A stretch of DNA of 64,000 nucleotides from Chinchilla lanigera (GCF_000276665.1 NW_004955433.1:18685513-18749512), one strand, 5' to 3'. Numbered from the stretch's first letter, positions 36,470 to 49,165 are shown. Translations and numbers: made by a program. Notes: generated by a model from the letters alone, not told the origin.

Positions 36470-36545
36470 GATCTAGTGCAATGATAGAACAATGTCTAGG
36501 TTGCATGAGGTTCTGGATTCTATCTCCAGTATTAAATCAAAATTC
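36470..36545 (+). mobile_element. ID-like SINE, decayed
   Basis: GACCTGGGATCTAGTGCAAT, then TGCATGAGGTTCTGGATTCT and a CCAGTATT end. Confidence 0.65.
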
Positions 36546-36670
36546 ATATGTTAATTTGAAAATAAGGCAGCTCACTTGACCTTCTGTAGATTTTCACTTT
36601 TTTTTTCACTTTTTCCAGAGAGTATGGAAGAAATTGGGCACAGCAATATATCTGGAAACTTATCTAGCTA

Positions 36671-36965
36671 AGCCAGAAAGGAATAGGCAAGAAAAATAGA
36701 AAATGTCCAGACTCAAGACACAGCAGTAGTAAGAAATTTGTATCATTGAAGGTGATTTTATAAGACTGACTAAGAGTTTCTGGCCTTTAAATTGCATGCC
36801 AAAGCTACCAATTCCCATATACATATATATGGTAAATATTAAGGGAACAGAAACAACTTAAATCCAAAAAAAAAAAATATTAAGGTTGGGTATATTGCAC
36901 ACGGAATCATTTTATTTATAATCAACTTATTTTGCACTGACAAGATTATTCCTGATAAAATAATA
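36671..36965. repeat. Unrecognised ~290-bp repeat, copy 2
   Basis: Same-orientation homologue of 34970-35262; roughly three quarters identity by eye with several small indels. The flanks differ from those of copy 1, which supports an interspersed element or transposed segment. Confidence 0.8.
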
Positions 36966-37101
36966 TTCCATTAGAGATGATGAACTGGGTTGCCTGGAAA
37001 GTTAAACGTACAAAAACTATTTTTTTCAGGACTGTCTATACTTTGTAGCTATGCACAGGATAGAGGAAAAAGAAGTGCTACAGAAAGCTTTCAGATCTAA
37101 A

Positions 37102-37161
<60 letters not shown>

Positions 37162-37244
37162 CAGACAGAGAGAGACAGAGAGAGACAGAGAGAAAGACAC
37201 ACACACAGAGAAACAGAGACAGTGACAGGGACAGCTACAGAGAC
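37102..37244. repeat. Compound (GT)n-(GA)n-(ACAGAG)n microsatellite
   Basis: About 11 GT units pass directly into about 16 GA units, then a degenerate ACAGAGAG array. Open frames over it are repeat-encoded. Confidence 0.95.
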
Positions 37245-37249
37245 AAAAT

Positions 37250-38100
37250 CTCACAAGATGGTTGCCTTCTTACAGATATGTTTTCTCTGACTGCTGCCTC
37301 CTTAAGTACAGGGCTCTATTAACTGATAAAAATGTATAAATACTTACAAAACATTCTCTGCAGACATAGAATGGATATCAAGCCACTCATTCAACAGAGA
37401 AAAAGATATTAGGGTGAAAATATTAAAGATGAGATGTGAAGACGGTGTTCACATTTCATAAATCTTAAAGAATATGAAGAAAGGAAAGTTATACATGAAC
37501 TTTCACATGAAGCTAGAAGAACTCTAAGATTAATGGGCCTACAATTTCATTGAAATGACAATGATTTTTTTTAACATGAAAATAAGCATAGTTTAGAGTC
37601 TAATTGGTTGAGAATTCTAAGTTTCATAATTCTTGATAACAACTTTACAAGGAAATAAAAGGAGTCCCTAAGGATTATCAACTTTTCTTAAGACTAGAAA
37701 GGTAATAATGAGGGAAAGTCAAAAAATGTGAAAAGAACATTACTCAACTTTTTTCCCAATTAAAAGAAAAGCAGGTAGTGATTTGGGAAAGCAAAAGTAT
37801 ATAGTAAAGAGAAGCAAAAAATCTGCTCCTAATTTCATATTAAACACTTTCAGTAGGTTTAAAATTTCCTTTTCTGTGTTTTACCACTTAAGAAGTAGAA
37901 GAAGAAAAGAAAGATAGAAGGAAAGACAGAAAGAGAAACTGAAAAGAGAGCCGAAAGAGAACCACAAAAGAAAGATCATCGAATTATGTCAGGATACCAG
38001 GAACTCACAAAAGAGTAAATAAATTGTTCATTTAAAATCTCGTGATCTCATTTTCATTTCTGCAGGGCCATTGCTTATAGGTACTGTAGCATGATAGCAA
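37250..38100. other. No gene; purine-rich tract at 37885-37975
   Basis: Intergenic; the tract is almost pure A/G on the plus strand for about 90 bp. Confidence 0.45.
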
Positions 38101-38107
38101 TATTAGG

Positions 38108-38175
38108 GCATTAGAGCCAAGCCTTATTGGAATCTTAGTCCTTAGTTTCCTCATTTATAAATTAGTTAATATTGA
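38108..38175 (+). mobile_element. MIR SINE fragment
   Basis: AGAGCCAAGCCTTATTGGAA, then TAGTTTCCTCATTTATAAAT is a sense MIR core. Confidence 0.55.
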
Positions 38176-38179
38176 AATT

Positions 38180-39235
38180 CACCCAATTATTGTGCTTCTG
38201 ATGCACTGCCTCCCATAAACCCACCTCTTCCACACACCTCATTCCGATTTTTTCATCCTATGAGAAAGGGTTTTGTGGGTCTCATTTCACAGAGGTTAAA
38301 AAAATATACATGACATAAAGACAATAATACTAACACTAGACAAATACACCACTCCACAAAACAATACTTTTGGTTATTATTTAAGATCTATCCCTTTCTA
38401 TGCTATAATATGTGGGTGGTATATGTTACTTGTTTAATGGATCTTACCCAAATGTCTAGGACCATGCCCACTACACAGTAAGAGTTTGGTCAAACAATGT
38501 GGTGAATGTTTTTAAAAATTACACTTAAAGACACATTATATAAATGTCCCTCAAAATATTCCTCTTGCTTCAGACACACTTACCTTATTGTTCTTGCCAC
38601 TTTCTGAAGAAGTTTCTAGCTATCTGTTTTGTGGTTGCCTCTGTCTCCTGGCACAACTCAAAACTGTTAGGGCAATTTCTATCAAATAAAAACATGATGG
38701 TGTATCCCCATCTACCTTTTTCAACTGAATCTGATAATATACAACCTCTGGCTTCCCCACATTCACAATAACCGTGAAAGCTGAAAGTTCTGAATTGACC
38801 CCAAACATTGAGGCAGCCATGACAGCTCAAATAAAACACAAGAAATAAGACTTCTAGATCTGCTTCAAAAATTGGCAAGAATGATGGCTTCAGGGTGTTT
38901 TCATGGGGATTAATGGCAATGTGTCTTTTCCTGTAATATATTTTTTAAATTTAATGTTCACCATAGTTTTTGATCGCACCAGTAAATTGATAATACTTTA
39001 CTTGGTGAACAAGTGAATAAATGGACAAATGAATGGGTAAAGGGAAAGTATATTCAAAACACTTGCTCACTTTGCTGTTATTATCATCTAAAACTTACAC
39101 TAACAATATTATGATATTAACACATAACATGTTATTGACCATTAAATTTCCACTTTATGATTTACTGCAAGAAGAAACCATACAGAAGTAAGAAAATGTT
39201 TGCCAACCTCATTTTAGGATGAATTCCAATTCCAC
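38180..39235. other. No feature recognised
   Basis: Intergenic. Overlapping frames at 38544-38878 lack a domain. Confidence 0.35.
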
Positions 39236-39239
39236 ATCA

Positions 39240-39702
39240 ATTTTGATTTTCACTTGTCCCACAGTATTTAGTTGACCTCTCTTTTATGAAAGAGCTGGGT
39301 AAGCATACTTTCTGCTCTTGATATAAACATATTGTTTTTTCTGCAGTCAATGAGGACAATCAGTATGACAGAACCTTTTTTAATGAATTCAAAGTAGTTC
39401 TCCCCAGAATGGGCCCGCATTTTGTACTGAGTCAGATATCTAACAGATACGGTATCTGATATGGCCCAAATGAAATCTCTCAAATCACATGCACTGACCC
39501 GTGAAGGGAAAGTCAGTTTGGAAACCACTAAGTGAAGGATTGAAGGCAGAAGAAGCAGTCTGGCGCCTCTCTGTACAGCAGCATATTTCCACGATCCCAC
39601 ATGAAAGGGAGAATAAATTAGGCTCTTTCTAGGGGAAAATGAGGATCCTTTAAGACTAAGTGTGTGGGAATATTAGGATGGAGGTCTAATTTTAAACCCA
39701 GT
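39240..39702. other. Non-repeat intergenic block, possible conserved noncoding element
   Basis: Relatively complex and free of nameable repeats. The 110-codon minus-strand frame 39268-39600 has no recognisable domain. Whether it is conserved cannot be told from one sequence. Confidence 0.25.
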
Positions 39703-39845
39703 TTAGAGAACATTAGCCCACATCCCTCAGCCCACATTGCTACATAGGGAGCAAAGAATTTTCTGCTAATGAAGGCAAGTGCTTCTAGCAGAGGTCATTT
39801 CAAATCTGCAGGAGGACAGAGGGTTCCCTTTTTGTCTCTATCAGG
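39703..39845. repeat. Local duplication, copy A
   Basis: From TAGAGAACATTAGCCCACAT to GGGTTCCCTTTTTGTCTCTA this matches 41281-41434 in the same orientation, about 80% identical by eye. It shares TTCTGCTAATGAAG, GTCATTTCAAATCT and AGAGGGTTCC. Not a repeat family that I can name. Confidence 0.8.
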
Positions 39846-39849
39846 CAGC

Positions 39850-40960
39850 TTTTGTTTGTAATGCTGTTTGTGGGCCTGCTTGACAGCCATCTGTATGGGA
39901 CTCTTCAGGACCCTGCAGTAGGAAACACAGGAGGGAATGGAAATCTCAGTACTGAATGCTTCTGCATTTTCTCAAGATTTGGAAAATGTCAAGGTATTTT
40001 CTCTTTTTCACAGTGTTGATGTGCTCTTAATTGACACAATGGGTAAGAGAAAGACAGATTCACAGAAAGAATTATTATTGACCCACTGATTATTCAGGTA
40101 TTTTTGGCTTGTTTTTACGGTGTAAAAGAATGGATAAACCCTTGTGACTGATTGTTTGAAAGAAGACAAATGCATTTTAATAGCATCTAAGACAAATATT
40201 CTCTGATGTAAAAAAAATGAGAATAATAGTCCTTGCTTTGGTTACCAGAATCTTTGTCATAAAATTCACTAATTTAATAAATGAAAGTGAGACAATTAAG
40301 ATGCAAAGTGCGTCAGATGGATAAAGACCTCCTGTGTCTTTGCATCATAGCAAAAAGTATCCTACAAATCTCTGGGGCAAGAAGAGTTACTCTGAAGAAA
40401 ATAAATGTGTGTGTACAGTGTGTGTTTGGGGGGAGAAAAAGACACAGAAAAAGGGAATGACAGACAGGTAGATAAAGAAAAATAAAGAAAGGGGAAGTAT
40501 TTAGGGAGCAAATCTGTATGTAAACCTGTAATGATATTTTGCAAGTTCTAAATTAGTTACAATTTCCACTGCACATTAATTTTCTGTTAACCAGCCCTGG
40601 GCACTTAGAAGAATTTTAGTGTCTTACTCCCCTGCATTTCGGTGAGATGCTTGTAAATTCATTTTGCCTTATTATGGATAATATGCATGCCAGGAGGGAA
40701 TTTGATTTTTTTTTTTTTAACTGTGGTTGGTCTTCCATTCAAACCTGTAATGCCTCTCTGATTTTATGGGCCATGAAATATAGTTCCCAGTGCCACCTCC
40801 GGTGTCTCTCAGCCTCACTTAAACTATTGGTCCACATTCCCTTGTGAACAGCAAAGAATGGAGTTTTAGGCCATAAATTTCCCTTCTCTTAAATTTTTCA
40901 GGAAAAATATATTTTTTAAACCCTTATTCATAAACCTTGCTTCTCTAGCCTCTATATATG
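39850..40960. other. No feature recognised
   Basis: Intergenic, with a T-run near 40708-40719. Confidence 0.35.
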
Positions 40961-40967
40961 TAACGAA

Positions 40968-41140
40968 TATTTGTGGAATATTTACAATGTTCCAGGCAGG
41001 TTCCTGAAAATCTACAAAATTACCTCTCTAAATTGGTACAGCTCCAGGCAGCAGTTATTATAAGCCCTCACTTACAAAGAAAGAAAAAACCAAGGGCAGA
41101 AGAATTTAAATAAGAGCTAGCAAATGGTAGATATTATCTA
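40968..41140 (-). mobile_element. MIR SINE, decayed
   Basis: GAATATTTACAATGTTCCAG and a CAGGTTCCTGAAAAT-type stretch, then CAGTTATTATAAGCCCTCAC and AGAGCTAGCAAATGG follow the antisense MIR order. Confidence 0.5.
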
Positions 41141-41280
41141 ATAACTCAAGTTTAACTGTCTCCTCCTGCTTCATCCATGCCAGCCTGCTTCCTCTTACAA
41201 TAAACTTTCGTTTCAAGTTCCAAATTTTAAAATCTCTCTCCCCATACATAAATATATATATTTGAATCCTAACCTTAGCA

Positions 41281-41434
41281 TAGAGAACATTAGCCTACAT
41301 CCCTTCAGCCCACATCTCCAAATATGGAGTATAGAAATTTCTGCTAATGAAGTTAAATGCTCCTATCACAAGTCATTTCAAATCTTCAGGAGAAGAAAGA
41401 AAGAGGGTTCCTCTCTCTCTCTCTCTGGTCTATC
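41281..41434. repeat. Local duplication, copy B
   Basis: Homologue of 39703-39845, with a (CT)n expansion near its right end (41411-41427) and a B1 beginning 14 bp after it. Confidence 0.8.
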
Positions 41435-41447
41435 CTTGAATTTGCTT

Positions 41448-41542
41448 TTTAGCTGAAGCTGACCTCAAACTTGTAGCGGTCCTCCTGCCTCAGCCTCCCA
41501 AGTGTTGGGATTACAAGCTGTGCCATCATCATGCCTAGCTCT
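41448..41542 (-). mobile_element. B1 SINE, partial
   Basis: GACCTCAAACTTGTAGCGGT, CCTCCTGCCTCAGCCTCCCA, GTGTTGGGATTACAAG and CATGCCTAGC: the antisense 5' part of a B1. Confidence 0.85.
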
Positions 41543-41544
41543 AT

Positions 41545-43060
41545 ATTATATTTTCACAATTCATGCTTACTGCAACTGGAAATCTCATAATTTGCTTTAA
41601 GAATTATAAAAGTAAATATGGATATAAATTCATCTTTGGCTGTAAAAGAGTAATAAGTACACAAAATTTTCATTGCAGGAGAAAACCCATATAGCCACCC
41701 ATTAATTCTCCTTTCAATTAATGTAAAAATGCAGTGCTGCTATTAATGGACATAACTATGTACAGTAGATAACTGTAAACCCTATCATGATGCTAATAAA
41801 ATATAAACATTCTGAAGCATCTTGGAACTTTGTAATAGCTGAATCATCGGGTTACAGCACTTTAGCAGTTGAGACAAAGCTTTGCACAATGTGAAGATTA
41901 TTTCTTAAGAAATTAAGCTTCAGTATTGAAATGGCCATAACAGCATAACATATGGAGATTTATCTCAAAATGGTAAATATTAAGTAAAATACTCAGGATA
42001 GGAAAATATAATTTTAAGTAACTAAGGATAAGTTTCTAAGAAGTGTTTCCTTAAATAAACTGATATCATAAGTTTTATAAATGGTTGCAAATCCCCAGTT
42101 AACTCTCTAGAAGCTTCGTTGTGCTAAGGTGTACAAATGTTTTCATTTTGGAGCAGCTCTGGGGGACCTACCTCTCCAGTCTCCTCTCCTTTCTCCTACT
42201 CATGAAGAGTCTTACCCCAGTTCTGTCAGCTCACACTCTCTCCCTCCGGGCTCCATGTAAGGACCACCACCAATTTAGAGACCCCCGCTCCTCTTCCTGC
42301 TCTACTGAAACTCATCTCCTTTGTCACTCTCATTATTTTTTAAATTTTCTTCTATTATATTTGATTTATTTATTATCTATCACCCACACTTGAATATAAG
42401 CTGCATGTTGGTTCATGATGTTAATGGGGATGGGGATAGCCAGCCTTTACTACTGTGGGTAGAATACAGTACTTTCTCAATAATTTAAAACAATTATTTT
42501 GGAATATAAATGCTAGACTGTGATTTATTCCCACTTATTGCAAATGAGAAAATGGTGCCACACCAATCACAGATTGATTTCTTTCATGATCCTTTCTGGA
42601 TTACAGCCTCCACATACCCCTTCCATCTTACCAAGATTTTGACCCTACAGTTGGTTACCACGTTTTAAACATCATTCATCAAGGTCCCCTCACTTTTAAT
42701 AAAATCGGACATGATCCATTATGTTTAATATTCAAAAAGAGGGAGAAAAGTTGTCAATGTGTCCCTCTAACCCTAAATATCCCTATAATCAGTTCTCTGA
42801 AGAAGTTTACCTCTGAAAATAAGCTTAAATGGGTATATAACTTCTGTCTCTACTCCCTAAGCCCCTGTCCTTTCATCTCATCAGTTTGGTGTAATGTACT
42901 TGGTTCAGTCCCATCTACTACCTTGACACCGTGTTGACAAAAGTCACAAAAGACAAATCTGATAAGTATTTTCAGACTGTAAATCACCAAGTCGCTTAGC
43001 TCATTTAGTCAAGGAGACCACTCTCGAGGCCTCTCTTCTCTCTGTCTTCAGTACTGCACT
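41545..43060. other. No feature recognised
   Basis: Intergenic. Confidence 0.35.
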
Positions 43061-43067
43061 TTTTTTT

Positions 43068-43165
43068 TCTGTTTTATTCTTTTTATTGATACATTATAAA
43101 TATACATAGCCATCACATTCATTATGGGGAATTTGTACCTGTACATGATGTATCTTGATGCTTAT
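43068..43165 (-). mobile_element. L1 3'-end fragment
   Basis: TTTTTATTGATACATTATAA, then CATTCATTATGGGGAATTTG and GTACATGATGTATC: antisense of an L1 3' end. It is related to the sense copy at about 47935-48135 (shared TAATAAAAA-type end and a TCATTATG-like block). Confidence 0.5.
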
Positions 43166-43293
43166 TTTTTTCCGTTCCCCTCCTCTCCCTTCCTTCTAGA
43201 TTCATTCTGTATATGCTTTCTTTTTGTTGTTGTTTTTGTTTTGCTTTGTGTTTTCCAGCTTTGATTCTTTCTCCCTATGATACTTGAGCCTTG

Positions 43294-43435
43294 TTTGATC
43301 TTCTTTTTTATTATTATTAATATTATTATTATTTTTTTTTTCCTCCGGCACTGGGAACCGAACTCACGACCTTGCGCTTGCCAGGCAGGCGCTTTTGCCG
43401 CTGAGCTAAATCCCCAGCCCCTCTTTGATCTTCTT
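43294..43435 (-). mobile_element. Young ID SINE with (TTA)n tail and 12-bp target-site duplication
   Basis: An antisense ID body (CCGGCACTGGGAACCGAACT, CACGACCTTGCGCTTGCC, GCGCTTTTGCCGCTGAGC). The tail is replaced by TTATTATTA repeats. TTTGATCTTCTT flanks it at 43294-43305 and 43424-43435. Confidence 0.93.
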
Positions 43436-43569
43436 AACCACAACGTGCTTAACTGATTAGGCATAAAATTTGGTCAGGGTGGGAAACTTGCTTGTTTTTA
43501 TACGTTCCATTCCTCTTTTCAAAAGGAAGGCCAGTAATCCTCCTCCTATCAACATCTGACTTCACAACT

Positions 43570-44010
43570 GACTGACAATTAAAATGAACATCAATCACAG
43601 TGCTCTCCAGTTCCGGAGTGCTTTCCAAGTTTGTCTAGCTCTCCAAGTACATCTCATGTTACAGTTCCCTTCTCCTACTGCAAAGTGGCCACTCTCTCTC
43701 TCTCAATTTTCTCTTCACTAAGTCATTCTTTTTCTCTAGTTTGGCGAACTATTACCCTAAGATTCTCCTTTTCTCTCTTACTTCTCTTTTGACTTGGCTA
43801 AATTTTTCTTACCCTTCAAATGTTAACTTAAATGCTAATTTCTTTATTTGTAGATTTCCTGGTTAACCCAATGAAATCAACTTCCTTTCTCATATTTTCT
43901 TATAGATCCTCAAAACCTTTCTTCATAGCACTTCAAGGCCCTTGATTCATTATATTGCTTCGATATGATTTAGAGAAAAATATTCTTCCACCAGATAATG
44001 GACTACAAAA
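43570..44010 (+). mobile_element. L2 LINE fragment (best in right half)
   Basis: TAGATTTCCTGGTTAACCCA followed by ATAGCACTTCAAGG and a CACCAGATAATGGACTA-type region follows the sense L2 3' order. The left half is weaker. Confidence 0.4.
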
Positions 44011-44014
44011 AACA

Positions 44015-46595
44015 AATACCTCCCCTGTGTGAGTAGAACTCTTTCCTGCAAACTGGCCCAGCCACACACCATGACACATGGCCTCCATTTGCACACAGCT
44101 GAGATTTTGTCTCCACTTACACTCCTACAGATCTGAGCACTTTGTATGGAGCACAGTTACACAGCCGTGTACACTGCCAACATGATGACACTTTCTATAG
44201 TTTATAAGGATGTTGGAATCTGAGTAGATTAATGCCCACATCTACCACTCTGTTCGATCAAGAAAGACAGGAAGTATGTCATTTTTTACTTGCAGTTATG
44301 TAAGCAGGACTCCATAAAATCTTTAGCAAATGAGAGCACTCATAAACATTTCTTGAATAAATAATTATATGACAGGTGTGTGTCAATGACAGAGCTTATT
44401 TTTCCTCTTTTTCACATGATGCACAGATATATAAAAGTTTACAGCACCAGGTGGTATGAAGAAAATAATTTCACAGATCTGTCTACTTAATTTCCTTCTG
44501 TGAATGAGAATTTAATAGTCTACTATCTCCTACTATCAATGGCTGAGGTGCATGCCCCTTTTCTCTTGCCAGATATATTCAGGAAATACCACTTCTTCCT
44601 CATCGCTGAACCTTAAGGGAGACTCAATCTCTGGAAAACATGAGGTCAGTTATTGCCTATGTCATAAGTATAAGAGGCATAGAAGCACACCAAAATTATT
44701 TTCTTAGGTTGAATTCTCAGTTATGAAGTGGAATTTGCCCAAATGTGTTTACAGGCTAAAGGGTAAGCCCGATCATATTGGAAATCTTATTTCTAAACAA
44801 GGCTATCTTTTGGATGTAATGAAAACTCCAGAAAAAGTGACATTTTTCAAATTGTTTGTGGGTAATGATAAAAAGCCTAATTTTTCTGGAGGAGAGTAAA
44901 ATGCAGGTTAAGGAGTCTAAGAGAAACACAGCAAATTTTGATTCTATTTGCAAGTAGAACTTTGTAGAAATTGCTGACAAAATGAAGACAGTTTGAGTAT
45001 CTTGAAGAAACCACGTTGATGCAAATAAATCAGAACGTGTTTCTAAAACCTCTGAAAAATTTGACCTGTAGGCAATTCACCTATGGTGAGCATATGTCAG
45101 TCTTTCTGGTCAGGAAAAAATTGTGGCCTAGTGACTTCATAATTAGTCTTAATCTGTAAATGAGGAATAAAGTAGTATTTATAGTATCCTAATACTTCTA
45201 ACACATTTTTTTTTGTTTTGTTTTACTTCTTTGTGCCTACTTACTTCGGTCTAAGTTCTTATGCAATCTCTTAATTATCAATGGGGTTCCACAAAATGAA
45301 AGGGAATAATCACTTCTTTAGCCCTACTTCTGTGTCCTGTACTGACAATAAAACACCAGTTTTCCTTCTAATTGTTAATGATCATTTATTCTTATTTTCT
45401 TATAAGGACTAAAAATGTTAGTGATTTTCTTCTTACTGTTGGATTTGGGGTTCTGCACATCTTTCTTGATTTACTGAGCTATACTTAAACACTTGAAGTT
45501 ATGCATGCATTAGACCATTCACTGGGAGCAGACGGAACTGACCTTACCTGCAGATGTAATTGAGAAGAGCCAGGCAGCAGGAACTGAAAATCAAATACCT
45601 TTGTTATCCAGATCCAGAATTTTAAAATTAAAAGACTAATCAAAATTTGGTCCATGAAGGTGTCAACCAATAAACAAGGCCTCAAAGAAAATAGACAGAA
45701 TAAGTGATTATTCTCATAATAAATGAATTACTCAGAAAAGTGAAATTGACCTGGGACAACTTCTGAGTGGTATCGTTAAGGGTTATTATTGCTTTTTAAT
45801 AATTTCTTCCATATAAATCAGGAAAATATTCATTTTTGAGTATGACCATATTGTAAATATTTGTGGTTGTAAGCGTGACAGATGGTTAGAGAAGACAGTT
45901 TCAAATTCCTTTGTATTCTTTAGCACGTGTTCCCTTTAATTGACTAGAGAGATTTTACAAGCTTTGATTTTAATAATAAGTTGATGCAGGAAGTTTGGGG
46001 GGGTTGATCTAATGGTCTTATTGAAGAATCTCTGCCCAGGTATGGAGAACTTATCTCATCTTCAGAAATAATCTTGAGGGCATTTTCATCTCTGTCTTAC
46101 AAGCACACTTGTAAGATGGTTTGTAATTGCTCGCTGGGAAGCTTTGTTTTGAGTTTTTCCAACCTTCCACATTATCAGGATCGGATAGAAGAGAATAATC
46201 ATTTTGTTGTATGATTACAAAAGTATCATTGCATTGTAAAGCTAGCAGAATTGGTTTTGCACTTCATTAACGTCAGAATATTTTCATGGACAAATGAATG
46301 TAGAGATAATATGGACCTAACATAAGAATGATAGACTGTACATGGTCAGCACTCCATCAGTTCCAGGTGGATATGTAAGGAACATGTGAATAGACTGAGG
46401 AAGCAATGTCGTGGAAATACCACTTCCCCTGCAAACAATGATATGAAGGATAATGAATTCTTGCTGGTTTTTAAATGTGAGCCATCTCCTAACCAAGACA
46501 ACTTACAAATGCCTCAGTTTCTGTAGACAGCCCTTCTGATATGATTGACAAAACATCATGAACAAAAGCTCTAAGTTCCTTTCAGATGGAATCAA
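44015..46595. other. No feature recognised
   Basis: Intergenic. Confidence 0.35.
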
Positions 46596-46879
46596 TTATT
46601 CTAGAATCATCTCTGCTCTGTTCTGAAAATTTCACAATCGTCTTCTCACCTTCTTTTCGTCACAGAGTTCTATTGGTCATATTTTCCTCGCAGCCTTTTG
46701 AATGAGATTGCATCTTTTTCTTCTCCTAAATGTGAACATTTTGAGATCATTTTCTATGTTTAGTTTGTCATTTTTCTAGAATGGTTGCCTGACTCTTGTG
46801 TCCACACAACCACTGCTATGCCATTTGACAGGTTCCCCATAGTTTATCACTGCCTTTGGTCACTGTCATATGCAGTAGG

Positions 46880-47030
46880 TCACATCACTTAGTTATCGCC
46901 ATGTGTTAGATTTGTCTCTCCAATCAGCTCTGTATGAGCAAAGTGGGCACCTTATTTTACTGTTTAATTCCCAATTTCATTTGTCACAGACATACATAGG
47001 TATAGATGATAAATGATTGAATACCTTAAT
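46880..47030 (+). mobile_element. Possible L2 3'-end fragment
   Basis: A TTGTCTCTCCAATCAGCTCT stretch, GGGCACCTTATTTTACT and GATAAATGATTGAATACC resemble the 3' end of L2. Weak. Confidence 0.35.
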
Positions 47031-47034
47031 ATGA

Positions 47035-47930
47035 TGCCCTCAAGAGGAAGGAAAATATATTAGGTTTGATCACATCTGTCTCCTTCTTAAAAATCCTCAT
47101 GTTTGTCTGATTCCAGTACTAGATGTTCAAATTTTATTCCACAAAATGCACTTATGTAGAAAGTTGGAATTGGTTTTTAAGTGGAAAAAAATCATAACTA
47201 CATTTGAGGAACCCTGGGATAAACAAAATAAAAGAGATTTGATTGCATTAAGATTGCTAAGAGCTTTTAGTATGTGAATGTGAATGGTGACCCTTGGAGA
47301 GACTGACAAATAGTCTGGGCATGTCACCAAATGTGAAATATACTGGAAAATCTAAACTCAGAATGCTTATCAAAATCGTTTGATCTCCTCTTCTGCACAG
47401 CACAGTCCCACAGCCTGGAAACAGAGCTTCCATCTCTGCTTGGGTTCCTTAGTAGATATGAAGCATCATAATTATACTGCCACTCATTCATGTTTTAATG
47501 CTTCTGGCTGTCCATGAAACATTTTCCGAAGCATACCTTGCATTATTTGCTTTAGGTTTATTTTTAGTTGTACTCCTGGCTATTTATTACACCTCAAATG
47601 CCAGAAGTTCTTATTCTTCTGAAGTGAACAAAAATAAATATCCTTGAATATATATCATTTAAAAATGTATATTCCAATGGATATGTTTTCAGATAATATA
47701 GATGTTATTGCACCATTGATTTCATTTTCTACTTGACGCTTTGTTCACTTGACAATGTTTTCAAAATGGATATATATCGGCCTCTGCACATTTATTTTAT
47801 TACTTCTAAGTGCTCCATATTAGCACTTAATATTTACAAAGAGAACCTAATTAACATCCATTTATTTGATCCTAAAACTTAAAGAACACATGGTTTCTCT
47901 TATGTGAGAAACTCCAAATGTGAATTAAAG
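47035..47930. other. No feature recognised
   Basis: Intergenic, AT-rich. Confidence 0.3.
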
Positions 47931-47934
47931 ATCA

Positions 47935-48135
47935 AAATAAATGATCGATAATAAGAAAAAGGGAAGTAGATCTTTTACATACGATTAGGGGAGCAAGAGA
48001 TAGAGAGGAGCCGAAGGAAAGGCAGAAATAATGGAAAAAGAATTAAGCTGTGTCATGTACATATGTGAACTCCTCATGAAGAATGTAATCATTATGTACC
48101 ATAAACTTGTACTAATAAAAACTAAAAATTGAATA
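47935..48135 (+). mobile_element. L1 3'-end fragment, sense
   Basis: A purine-rich stretch leads to GAAGAATGTAATCATTATGT, then ACTTGTACTAATAAAAACTA. It ends like an L1 3' UTR with AATAAA. Confidence 0.5.
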
Positions 48136-48149
48136 AAATGTGTAAAAGT

Positions 48150-49165
48150 CCATTTTTGTTATGTGAGTATATAAAGTGTCTTCAGTATCTCATTTAAAAA
48201 AAACACAATGAATCATAATTTTGGGCATCTACACTTAGGAATCCATAAAAAGACTACTCTGAGTTTTCTACCCTGAGGTAACATTGCTGGATTATAGGAG
48301 ACATGCTCTGTCTAAAGCTTCTCGTTTTTAACATTGTCACCAACACTTGACTGTATTCACGATTTTACGTGTCTCATCAATTTAGGGTGATTGTTAGGCT
48401 TGCACTTTTTAAGGTCAAATTAAGTTTGATTTGTGGTTTGTGTACTTAGTCTTTTTCATGTTACCACAAGAATTCCATAGATTTTCTAAATTGTTCATTT
48501 CTGGTCGTACATTGCTATTTCCTTGATTTATTTACTACAGTTTCATACTCAATTTTTCTTACCTGGTTTTTCGAGGAGCGCTCCATGTTCCTTACCGCTC
48601 CAATAGTTTTACTCAAATTTTCTATGGGAGAATGGCATGCAATAAACAATGAAATTTGAAGAAAAAAGATGAATTTGTCGTAGAATTCAGTTATAATTTT
48701 GATTACAATGGAATAGAAATTTTAAGTTAATTTTTAGGTAATTACATATTTGATGTTTTAATTTCTTTCATCAATGATGTATCATTCATATTTAGCAGCA
48801 ACGTTGAAGTATCTGCTTAGTATTATTGTCTCCATATATTCTGTTAATTTTTCTAGGCTTATGGTGATAGGACATATAAATGACACATTTGCCCTCTTTC
48901 TGATAAATCTATAAATCTTCATACTCTTCATCCTGTAGTGGTAGTGGTAAACATATCCTTTATTAGTTATTCCTGAAACAAAGATGTGAGGAGAACCCTT
49001 CATTTTAGGGAAATGTGTCATACAACATTCTATTGGTTATTTTATTACTATGAAATTTAAATAGTTTACCCTTTGTGAAATTAAAAACATTCTATGCTTA
49101 TTACTTAGTTTTCTGAGGGTTTTTAATCTTAAATTATAAACTCTATCAGATTTTTTCTTTAAAAG
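48150..49165 (-). mobile_element. Old LINE-1, antisense
   Basis: ACATTGCTGGATTATAGGAG, TCACCAACACTTGACTGTAT, then the 48780-49150 stretch with AGGCTTATGGTGATAGG and TTTACCCTTTGTGAAATTA. These fit antisense L1 ORF2 order, though diverged. It is interrupted by a dimeric SINE at 49166. Confidence 0.5.

Noticed and set aside
37104..37322. Plus-strand frame rich in Arg-Glu repeats
   Set aside because: Translation of the GT/GA compound microsatellite.
39268..39600. 110-codon minus-strand frame
   Set aside because: No recognised domain; the block may be conserved noncoding sequence instead.
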